Shown piece by piece: positions 20,309 to 29,785 of a stretch of 64,000 nucleotides of DNA. The translations under genes were made by a program, and so were the position numbers. The DNA comes from Channallabes apus (Eukaryota; Chordata; Actinopteri; Siluriformes; Clariidae): positions 6,125,207 to 6,189,206 of the forward strand of contig CM060127.1 of assembly GCA_030522415.1 (NCBI GenBank), in the 5' to 3' direction. The notes under the pieces are model-generated. The model had not been told where the DNA came from and did not search any database. It saw only the letters and a list, made by a program, of their open reading frames with translations. The first letter of the stretch is position 1. Every line of letters begins with the position of its first letter.

Positions 20309-20735
20309 TGTGGTGGAAATTCTGAAAACAATATAAAGACAAGTAAATCACTGGGTAAGAGCAAAGTAACAAAGGTTTTATTTCCAACTTCTGCAGAAGG
20401 ACCAGTCTCATACAGCAAAAAGTTGCAGCATAGAGAAAAGGTGATCTCTTTCTAGCTGACCTATTTTATACACAGACATCTCTGTTAACATAATTAACGC
20501 CCCGTACGTGAAGTTCCTACATTCAAACTCATGAGTCTTTATCTGCCCCAGACCAGATGTCTATACCTTATCATTTATTCAGGGACAACTACAATCAGGT
20601 TGTTTCTATTCTGTTCTCGGCCTTGTGTCTCTAAGCTTCGACAAACAAGTTCAAACTTCTAACGTCTACGTTACACAGTTACTACAAGGATCAAATAGAA
20701 TTAATACATAATTAAAATATGATTTTTCCATTACA
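20309..20735 (-). repeat. ERV-1 3' LTR
   Basis: The 427-bp LTR is TG...CA on either strand. On the minus strand a TATA-like box lies at 20463..20470 and AATAAA at 20377..20382. The first 210 bp match the 5' LTR remnant at 35295..35512 nearly base for base. Confidence 0.88.
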
Positions 20736-20750
20736 ATTTCCCCCTTTTGT
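20736..20750 (-). other. ERV-1 polypurine tract
   Basis: The minus-strand sequence ACAAAAGGGGGAAAT directly precedes the LTR start TGTAATGG, the expected site for plus-strand priming. Confidence 0.82.
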
Positions 20751-20991
20751 CATTCTATCACAACCTAAATATTTTAATTCTACAATTCAAAACAATACTA
20801 ATAAGCTATGCATTAGGTAAATTTCATCAGATATTGTCTCTCCAACCTGGGTTTTTAACATCATCACTAGCACTCTAATGCAAACAGAGGACACTACAGC
20901 TGTTTTTATTGGGATAGACCCCGACACAAAAGCATTTTTGAAAAATTCTGCAATCTACTTAAATATACATGCTTTATATTTCTCTAAAGAT

Positions 20992-21303
20992 TTACATTAT
21001 GTCTTCTTCCATATCATGATCTAAAATCTCAAACTGATAGTCACCGGAATTTTGAACTCTGTCAGAAGGCGGGTCGTCCCAGTCCGGTTTCCATTTTGTG
21101 TTGTCAGTCTGTCTTAACATTTGATATTTTACTGTGTTCAGAACTAGTCCCTGTATACATCTGCAAATACAGGGTGTTATACAGAGGCCTAACAAGATTA
21201 TAATCCCAATTGGTAAAACACTATAAACCAGACAATAACCCCAGCGTGCAGATGAAGGTCTGTTGGGGTTTACAGGAGAGGTTACTAGCACTTCACTGTT
21301 CAC
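20992..21303 (-). pseudogene. ERV-1 envelope transmembrane C-terminal remnant
   Basis: The 103-codon ORF has one strong hydrophobic segment (about residues 22-48, with a CITPCICRC cysteine cluster at its inner edge) followed by an acidic hydrophilic tail. This layout fits the membrane anchor and cytoplasmic tail of a retroviral TM subunit, and it lies between integrase and the 3' LTR, where env belongs. No surface subunit, furin site or fusion peptide is present; they appear deleted. The assignment is by position and topology, not sequence identity. Confidence 0.55.
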
Positions 21304-22680
21304 CCTTGTTGACCTCTACGTGCTCTCTCTTCAGATTCTCTGGTTCTGGGACGCGCTTACAGTGGCTGGCGTGTATCCATGTTGCTCTTTCCGCTACCTT
21401 AACTGCTGTCTGCGTCACAAGGAGCACCTGGAACGGTCCCAGCCACCTTCTAGCCCTCCAACTCTTTCTCCTGAAGTCTTTTACCACTACCCAGTCCCCT
21501 GGCTTCAGGTTATGCAGGATTCCCTCTGCTGGTTGTGGCAAGGCCTCTTTCACTTGGGCCTGTACTTGAGATAAAACAGCAGAGAGTTTTGCACAATAAC
21601 ACAACATTTCATCTTCACTATGACCTGTTATATTTCTAGCGATGGGTATTGGTCCAATTCCAGTATTGGGTGGTCTGCCAAACAAAATCTCAAAAGGGCT
21701 TAAATTTGCTCTCCCCCTTACTCTAGTTCTCATGTACATTAGTACTATGGGAAGTGCTTTGGTCCATGATATTCCCGTTTCATCACAGCATTTTGCAAGT
21801 TTGTTCTTTAATTTGGCATTTTCTCTTTCTACTGCACCCCCACTAGCTGGGTGGTATGCACAATGTTTGTCTTAAATCTATTCCCAGACGTTCTCCTACT
21901 TGGTGGAGAGCCTGGTTTACAAAGGGCATGCCATTGTCGCTACTTATTTTTTCAGGGATTCTCCAGCGTGGGATAATCTCAGATAGCAATGATTTTGCTA
22001 CTGCACTAGCATCTTGTTTGGATGTAGGGAAAGCTTCCACCCATTTAGAAAACATATCAACTAATACCAAACAATATTTTTTTCCTTCACTTGGTGTTAG
22101 CTCTATGAAATCCATTTGTATATGTTCAAAAGGCCTTTGTGGTTGTGGGTGTGCGCTTTGACTGATCTTAATTCCTCTCCCTATGTTATTAGTCGCACAA
22201 ATTACACATTTTTCACAGTATTTTTGGCAGTAATTTGTAAAGCCTCTAGTATACCAACACAGAGATATGCTATCAGTCATTCCCCCTTGTGAAACATGGT
22301 CCTTACCATGTGTCAATTTTGCATAATGAGGAAATAAAGCTTTTGGTAAACATGGTTTGTTATTGGGGCCGTACCATACCCCATTCCTCACTTTTCCCCC
22401 AGCCTTCGACCAGTCTTGCTTTTCTGCTGGGGTAGCTTGTGTCTGCAAATCCTGTAAATCAGCTGTCGGAACAGAAAATTTTGTCATGCACATCTTAACA
22501 TTGTCATTAGGTGGTCTCGATGCCGCTGTCTTTGCTGCTGCATCTGCTCTTGAGTTTCCCTGTGAAATTGGATCATTTTTCTTTGTGTGAGCTGCGCATT
22601 TACAAACAGCAATCGACTTAGGTAAAAGGATTGCCTTCAGGAGGTCAGAAATCAGGCCGTGATGCCTGATGCACTATATA
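21293..22680 (-). pseudogene. ERV-1 integrase and RNase H end
   Basis: The upstream part (22493 to 21843) carries the Cys pair CEKCVIC of the zinc region, the core start IQMDFIEL (first Asp) and ISSDNGMPF (second Asp). The downstream part (21739 to 21293) carries LSPFEILFGRPP and a C-terminal domain with LKPGDWVVVKDFRR. A frameshift between 21740 and 21843 separates them, around the third catalytic residue. The N-terminal end is cut by Tc1 D at 22681. Confidence 0.85.
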
Positions 22681-24298
22681 CAGTGGTGTGAAAAACTATT
22701 TGCCCCCCTCCTGATTTCTGATTCTTTTGCATGTTTGTCACACAAAATGTTTCTGATCATCAAACACATTTAACTATTAGTCAAAGATAACACAAGTAAA
22801 CACAAAATGCAGTTTTTAAATGAGGGGTTTTATTATTTAGGGAGAAAAAAAATCCAAACCTACATGGCCCTGTGTGAAAAAGTAATTGCCCCCTGAACCT
22901 AATAATTGGTTGGGCCACCCTTAGCAGCAATAACTGCAATCAAGCGTTTGCGATAACTTGCAACGAGTCTTTTACAGCGCTCTGGAGGAATTTTGGCCCA
23001 CTCATCTTTGCAGAATTGTTGTAATTCAGCTTTATTTGAGGGTTTTCTAGCATGAACCGCCTTTTTAAGGTCATGCCACAACATCTCAATAGGATTCAGG
23101 TCAGGACTTTGACTAGGCCACTCCAAAGTCTTCATTTTGTTTTTCTTCAGCCATTCAGAAGTGGATTTGCTGGTGTGTTTTGGGTCATTGTCCTGCTGCA
23201 GCACCCAAGATCGCTTCAGCTTGAGTTGACGAACAGATGGCCGGACATTCTCCTTCAGGATTTTTTGGTAGACAGTAGAATTCATGGTTCCATCTATCAC
23301 AGCAAGCCTTCCAGGTCCTGAAGCAGCAAAACAACCCCAGACCATCATACTACCACCACCATATTTTACTGTTGGTATGATGTTCTTTTTCTGAAATGCT
23401 GTGTTACTTTTACGCCAGATGTAACGGGACACGCACCTTCCAAAAAGTTCAACTTTTGTCTTGTCGGTCCACAAGGTATTTTCCCAAAAGTCTTCGCAAT
23501 CATTGAGATGTTTTTTAGCAAAATTGAGACGAGCCTTAATGTTCTTTTTGCTTAAAAGTGGTTTGCGCCTTGGAAATCTGCCATGCAGGGCGTTTTTGCC
23601 CAGTCTCTTTCTTATGGTGGAGTCGTGAACACTGACCTTAATTGAGGCAAGTGAGGCCTGCAGTTCTTTAGATGTTGTCCTGGGGTCTTTTGTGGCCTCT
23701 CGGATGAGTTGTCTGCGCTCTTGGGGTAATTTTGGTCGGCCGGCCACTCCTGGGAAGGTTCACCACTGTTCCATGTTTTTGCCATTTGTGGATAATGGCT
23801 CTCACTGTGGTTCGCTGGAGTCCCAAAGCTTTAGAAATGGCTTTATAACCTTTACCAGACTGATAGATCTCAATTACTTTTGTTCTCATTTGTTCCTGAA
23901 TTTCTTTGGATCTTGGCACGATGTCTTGCATTTGAGGTGCTTTTGGTCTACTTCTCTGTGTCAGGTAGCTCCTATTTAAGTGATTTCTTGATTGAAACAG
24001 GTGTGGCAGTAATCAGGCCTGGGGGTGACTACAGAAATTGATCTCAGGTGTGATAAACCAAAGTTAAGTTATTTTTTAACAAGGGGGGCAATCACTTATT
24101 CACACAGGGCCATGTAGATTTTGAGTTTTTTTTCTCCCTTAATAATGTAAACCTTCATTTAAAAACTGCATTTTGTGTTCAATTATGTTATCTTTGACTA
24201 ATAGTTAACGGTTTTTGATGAGCAGAAACATTTAAGTGTGACAAACATGCAAAAAAATAAGAAATCAGGAAGGGGGCAAATAGTTTTTCACGCCACTG
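22681..24298 (-). mobile_element. Tc1 element D, near full length
   Basis: Inverted ends CAGTGGTGTGAAAAAC and ...TTTTTCACGCCACTG are flanked by TA (22679..22680 and 24299..24300). The length is 1,618 bp, identical to element C. It is inserted in the RNase H region of ERV-1. Confidence 0.94.
22899..23931 (-). pseudogene. Tc1 transposase, single-frameshift copy
   Basis: The N-terminal part (from 23931) and a 282-codon C-terminal frame (23747 to 22899) overlap around the same 2-bp loss (GCGCAGACAAC) seen in element C. Downstream the catalytic domain is open, with WTDK (Asp kept, the following Glu replaced by Lys), QQDNDPKHT and SPDLNPIE. It is the best-preserved copy in the window but still not a continuous gene. 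Confidence 0.9.
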
Positions 24299-25720
24299 TA
24301 TAGTGACTGTTTTACCCTCAGCAAGTTTACATGCCTCTGTTAAAGCAATGAGCTCTGCTGCTTGTGCAGATAGATGTTTAGGAAGTGGCTCTGATTTTAA
24401 TATACCATATGCAGTTACCACGGCATACCCTACGCAATTATGGCCTGTTTGTTTGTTCCTGAATGCTGATCCATCTACAAACACTTCCATTTCTGCATTC
24501 TGCAATGGAATATCTTGTAAATCAGGTCTTGGGCTGCAAATTTCATTAGTTACAGCTACACAGTCATGTGGTTCACCATCGCCTTCTGTAGGAAGAAGAG
24601 TAACATTTGGCATCTCTAATAAAATTGTGTTATACCTCAACCATCGTGCTGTTGACATGTGTGGCGTTTTTTGTTCGAGGAGAAGTAGTGAAACTGCATG
24701 TGGAACCAATAAAGTTAAATCACTGTTCCCTACTATGTCCCTAGAAGCTGTTACAGCTTTTTCAGCAGCTGCAACGGCTCTTAAACACATTGGTGACCCT
24801 GCTGCTACAGGATCTAGTTTTGCTGAAAAATAGGCCACCGGCCTGAGTTTACTCCCATGTTCTTGCAATAGCACAGACGTCATACAACCTCGCTTTTCAT
24901 CCACTGTCTGCACAAAAGGTTTATTTGGATTGGGGATCCCCAAAGTAGGTGTGGTTTGTAGTGCCAATTTCAAATTAGTAAATGCCTTTTCTGCCTCTTT
25001 AGTCCAACTAAGTGCACTGTGGGCCTGTAGGCCCTTCCCATGAGCTATCTCACTCAAGGGAGCCTCGAGGATTGCATAGTTAGGAATGAACGTTCTGCAA
25101 AATGAACACATGCCCAAAAATGACATAAGTTGTTTTTTTGTTTTTGTTTTTGGAATTTCTTGAATTGCTTTTACTCTGTTTAGACCTAAAGTTTTACCTT
25201 GTTCTGATATCAGATGCCCCAAGAATTTTACCTGCTGTTGTACAAGCTGTAATTTAGATAGACTTGCCTCGTGACATAATCTCGTGAAAGTATATGATTT
25301 CCCCTTAAATGAAAACGCAAACCAGTACTGGCTGTCAGGGTGAACAGGAACGCTAAAAAATGCATTGGCCAAATCTACAACTGAAAACCACCGGCTGCCC
25401 GGTGGGATTTGTGCTAGGATATTGTATGGATTTGGGACATTTGGAGCTCTTGGTATTATTGCATCATTTACTGCTTGAAGGTCCTGCACAAATCTCCAAT
25501 CTTCAGATTCACCTGGAATTTTTGCTTTTTTCACTGGAAAGATTGGTGTTCTAACTGGTGAGTGTTCACATGGGATTATCACTCCAGCCTTTAATAAAGA
25601 ATTAAACACGGCAATAATGCCTTCTATCGCCTCAGCTTTCAATGGGTACTGTGTCTTACAAGGCCTATAATCTGACTTTGGTGTAATTATTACTGGTTCA
25701 ACATGACATACGAGTCCCAC
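24299..25720 (-). pseudogene. ERV-1 reverse transcriptase and RNase H
   Basis: RT motifs in order: KAGVIIPCEHSPVRTPIFPV, the palm WFSVVDLANAFFSVPVHP (first catalytic Asp), FAFSFKGKSYTFTRL, then LVQQQVKFLGHLI and the connection domain, and an RNase H start with VFVDGSA. Between YTFTRL and the KLQLVQQQVKFLG block the section bearing the Y-x-D-D box is missing in frame, so catalysis is lost though the frame stays open for about 475 codons. The N-terminal end is frameshifted at about 25721. The C-terminal end is interrupted by Tc1 D. Confidence 0.87.
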
Positions 25721-25721
25721 A

Positions 25722-26516
25722 TCATGTTTTCCCTTTACCCAAAGACTCTCTGGTTTTTAGCCTTGGGTCGCTTATTTCTATCTGTGGGAAGCTCCAAATC
25801 ACTCTCTCATAATTCAATGTTGACACCGGAATTATCTCTACAGCTCTCTTAGCTTCTACCAACCAGTTCAGACCGACCTTGTATGTGTTCGTTGTTTTGC
25901 TATACCAAGTCTCTGTGTCTCCCACACGAACCCAATCATTAATTCTGAGGTTATTCAACACCCACGGTCCCAATTCTTGCCATTCATTCTTGTTATTATT
26001 GGATAATGACACATGAGGATGTGACCCTTCTATGGTAAATGGGTGTGGCATGCCAGTTCTTACACTTACTCTAGAGAGGTCTATAGATACGGCGCATCTA
26101 TATTGGTCCCAATATAGATCTTGAAACAATAGCATGTCTGGGTTTTGTAGTTCTCTAAACCATTCACTCTCATACTCATTATCAGGCTTTTCAAAATGAA
26201 TGTGTGCAGTGCAGTGCAAATCATGTTCAGACATAAAACTTGTGTTAGTAGGGTTAGTGCGGTCATGTGCTGCTTCCACGAGTGTCTGGTTCACTGAACT
26301 CGCAATAGTTTGAGCCCATATCCACTCATACATGTACATCAATGGCCTGGTGTCATATTTCACCCCCTGAATTTCTACTTCATCTTTCTCCATTACTTTT
26401 AGCCCTCCTGGGGTACTAATCAAACTCAATCCCAATTTGTTTATTAAATCACGCCCCAGGAGATTAATAGGACAACAACTAGAAAGCAAGAATGAAAATT
26501 TTAATTTTTCTCCTTT
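25722..26516 (-). pseudogene. ERV-1 protease end plus 2H phosphoesterase-like segment
   Basis: The frame opens with the protease C-terminal motif INLLGRDLINKLG. It continues for about 220 residues not found in typical retroviral pol. Within this lie LHCTAH (His at 26214..26216) and, 67 residues on, SHPHVSL (His at 26013..26015), the two H-x-[ST] motifs of 2H phosphoesterases (CNPase, LigT, AKAP7). The segment precedes the RT. A frameshift at about 25721 separates it from the RT frame. The fold assignment is inference from the motif pair and its context. Confidence 0.6.
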
Positions 26517-26521
26517 ATTAG

Positions 26522-27047
26522 TGTAACATCTGGGCCAGCACGGCCTCAGGGAAGAAGATCTGGTTCCCCGGACTACTGAGCTGCCGTCTCCTCCTAGTGT
26601 GTCTGCGTGTGTATGTCATGTCACAATCACTAATTAGTGTCACCTGTATCTTCCTGATGTGTGTGTCTATTTAAACCAGCTGACCCCGTAGCCCACTGTT
26701 CGTCCACAGTTATAATCTTTCAGTGTTTCTTACGTGTTTTTGCGAGTGCCTCGTTACCGACGCGATTCGTTACTTTGCGTGGGTTCTAGCTGCCTTTTCG
26801 CAGAGGACCTTTATGTTTTGTTTTCATATGTTTTTTCCAGGACTGAGACAGCCCCAGTCACGCGGCCTCTGTGGACTAAGGTGCTCAGCACACCAGCTGC
26901 TTTTTGGGATTCAGGGTCACGTTCGTTTGGGGATTTTTGTGTGTGTTTCTGAACAAAGAGGATCTTCTGTGCGTTGGAGTGTGTAAATAAAGACACCTGA
27001 TTTCTGTTCACCCTGCATCTGCGTCCTTACTCTGTGCCAACATGACA
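26522..27047 (+). repeat. Chromovirus 5' LTR
   Basis: A TATTTAAA box lies at 26668..26675, with the presumed transcript start near 26697. AATAAA near the 3' end precedes ACACCTGATTTC. The gag start codon (27042) overlaps the last 6 bp of the LTR. Confidence 0.9.
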
Positions 27048-27058
27048 GATGGACGAAC
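27048..27058 (+). other. Self-priming-type primer site
   Basis: TGGACGAAC (27050..27058), just inside the 5' LTR, is the exact complement of GTTCGTCCA at 26698..26706, at the expected 5' end of the transcript. This is the Tf1/sushi arrangement, in which the RNA primes itself instead of using a tRNA. Confidence 0.65.
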
Positions 27059-27310
27059 CCATCCAGACGCAGCAGGGATTCCGCTACCAACCCGAGATCA
27101 CACGATGAGGTGCATTCAGAAGCAGCAGAAGGAGATCGAAGGTCTGGCGCACGCCGTCAGCGACTTGGCGCACTGCGTCAAGCATTTAGCCGACCCCGAA
27201 GCTGCATCAGCTGGAGCACCGAGACGTACCACGCCCTCGCTGCCGAGACCCACCCCCCCAGAGAGGTATGCAGGTGATCCGGAAGGATGCAAACGCTTCC
27301 CCCTGGCATG

Positions 27311-28165
27311 TTCAATTCAATTCAATTCAATTTTATTTATATAGCGCTTTTAACAATGGTCATTGTCTCAAAGCAGCTTCACAAAAATTAAAGAAAAAAA
27401 AAAAAAATAATAATAATAATAAATAAATAAATAATAATAGAAAATAAATAAATAAAAACAAATAATAATAATAATTATAGAAAAGAAAATAATTGGAAGT
27501 GTGGATGTGTGAGAAAAATGTGCAGATAATAATGAGACGAATGAATGAAATTTCTCTGATGAGCAAGCCAAGGGTGACGGCGACGGTGGCAAGGAAAAAC
27601 TCCCTGAGATGGCATTAGGAAGAAACCTTGAGAGGAACCAGACTCAACAGGGAACCCATCCTCATTTGGGCGATAACAGATAGAAATGATATAACATCTT
27701 GTGTGTTGTGCAGGTGAAAATTCAATATGACAGAAATTATTTAAATTGACATGAAGACCAGTTCAGCATAGGGACGAGTCAGTAGGTGCAGAGGGCAGAT
27801 GAGGTCTGGATCACTGGAAGCACAGGAGCAGCATGTGTAGCTCCAACCATCAAAAAGCTGAATCCAGCTGGAGCTGGTCCTTCTCTGGATGCCTCAGGAA
27901 CCTCGCAGGGTTGGCCTTTGTCTACTGAAGCTGGCAAAATCTCCCGATGCCTCGGGATGGGTAGAGAAATACAGAACAGATGGGGAGAATTAGCGTAGTT
28001 GCCATTCGGTATAGGTGTACTGGAGTATGAGTACTGGGATGAGTTATGTGTATGCCAGATTAAAAAGATGCGTCTTGAGTCTACTTTTGAACTGAGAAAC
28101 CGTGTCTGCTCCCCGAACACTGTTTGGAAGGCTATTCCAAAGCTTTGGAGCTAAATATGTGAGCT
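27311..28165 (-). mobile_element. L2-tailed non-LTR insert in gag
   Basis: The reverse strand ends ...AAAGCGCTATATAAATAAAATTGAATTGAATTG, the same GCGCTATATAAATAAAA 3' end as the L2 at 8111 but with an (AATTG)n tail. The body (for example GGCAAGGAAAAACTCCCTGAGATGGC at 27590) is a common fish repeat. No protein is recognised, so it is either a SINE or a truncated LINE using the L2 end. The flanking duplication is unclear. Confidence 0.7.
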
Positions 28166-28790
28166 CTATCTGTCAGAATACCCGGACATGACAGACATGC
28201 AACGCATCCGCTTCGTGATCCAACAGCTCACCGGGCCGGCCATGGATTGGGCCGCGGCCATCTGGAGCAACGGCGGAGAGCTCACGTGCCGGTATCCAAG
28301 GTTTGTAGCCGCGATGAGGGCGGTGTTTGAACATCCGGACCAAGAGCGTTCTGGAGAACAACGCCTGATGAGACTGAGACAGGGGAGCCTCCCAGTGGCG
28401 GATTATGCCATCAAGTTTCGCGTGATGGCTGCGGAGAGTGGCTGGTGTGAGAGGAGTCTGCTCGCACGGTTCCACGATGGGTTGCAGCCGGAGATCCAGC
28501 TGGAGCTTTCGTGCCGAGACACCGGTCTCTCTCTAGATGAGACCATTAACCTCGCCATCAAGCTCGACCAGCACCTCCGCAGTCAGCGCCCACGCGCATC
28601 TGCCAGGGTGGCACCATCGCGCTCCTCTGACTCACGACGACCACCCCCTCGTGAGGTCGGAGATCCTGCCCGGCCAGTGCCCATGGACGTAGGCACTTCC
28701 CGCCTCTCGGTCGAAGAGCGGAGAAGACGCCTCACCTCGGGGCTATGCCTGTACTGTGGGGGGGAAAAGCACCAGATCAGAGACTGCCCA

Positions 28791-29672
28791 TTGCTGAAAG
28801 TAACGTCGCACACACCGCCCCGTACACATCACCCATTTGTACTAAAAGCACAGTTGCAATATGATAATTATGTTTTGTCTGTCTTCCCCTTAGTAGATTC
28901 CGGGGCGGCTGGGAACTTCATCTCTTCCTCCTTAGCTTCCTCGCTGCGAGCTCCCGTGTCGAAGCTACCACAGCCGATAACGATTAAAGCTCTAGATGGC
29001 CGAGAATTAGAACAATCGCCTATTTCTTCCATAACAGCGCCACTGCGATTAACCTTCCCCGATCACACTGAGGAGTTAAAATTCTTTGTGCTCCCTCAGT
29101 CTGGTCATTCCGTCATGCTAGGGCTGCCATGGCTCTGTGCTCATAACCCTAATTTCAATTGGGCTCAATCTCGTGTCTCGTCCTGGTCCCCGAGATGCGC
29201 AAAACAATGTAAACCGCCCACATTGGCGCTCCAAACCACCACTATAGAAAGTCCGAATGCCCAATGTGAAATTAATGTGCCATCTGAGTATCAGCGGTTT
29301 AAGGATGTATTTAGTGTTAGGGCAGCAGCACGACTCCCCCCTCATCGCCCGTGGGACTGTGCGATAGAGCTGTTGCCGGGCAAAGCACCTCCTTGCGCAC
29401 GCGTTTACCCACTGTCCCTGGGAGAAACCATGGAGGAATACGTGAGCGAGGCACTCCAGCAGGGGCTCATCAGCCGGTCCACGTCACCAGCATCGGCAGG
29501 TTTTTTTTTCATAGAGAAGAAAGGGGGGGGCTTACGGCCCTGTATTGATTACAGGGGGCTCAATGCCATCACAGTGAAGTACAAGCACCCCGCTGCCCCT
29601 GGTTCCGGCTGCAATCGACCAACTCCGAGGCGCTTCCCTTTTCATCAAACTCGACCTCCGCAGCGCATATAA
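28791..29672 (+). pseudogene. Chromovirus protease and RT start
   Basis: The active-site motif FPLVDSGAAGNFIS lies at about 28880-28920, followed by HSVMLGLPWL. RT begins with RVYPLSLGE, FFIEKKGGGLRPCIDYRGLN. A one-base insertion in a C run near 29588 shifts the frame. A short deletion near 29775 shifts it again before the catalytic box. Confidence 0.88.
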
Positions 29673-29785
29673 CCTCGTTCGTGTGCGCAAGGGTGATGAG
29701 TGGAAGACTGCGTTTAGCACTACATCTGGGCATTACCAGTATAACGTGATGGCATATGGATTGGTAAACGCACCTTCAGGGGTTC

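Larger units (their letters stand above)
27042..28790 (+). pseudogene. Chromovirus gag, interrupted
   Basis: The first part (27042 to about 27311) encodes a coiled, charged N-terminus (MTDGRTHPDA... PERYAGDPE). The frame resumes at about 28166 with YPDMTDMQRIRFVIQQLTG and a capsid-like domain (VFEHPDQERSGEQRLMRLRQ), then the zinc knuckle CLYCGGEKHQIRDC. An 850-bp insert separates the two. Gag and protease share one long frame downstream. Confidence 0.88.

Noticed and set aside
20992..21303. A complete envelope gene in ERV-1
   Set aside because: Only an anchor and tail fit in the space before the 3' LTR. No surface domain, cleavage site or fusion peptide is visible.
27360..27592. Phe/Tyr/Ile-rich minus-strand ORFs
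   Set aside because: They are the antisense of A/T trinucleotide and tetranucleotide repeats in the L2-tailed insert.
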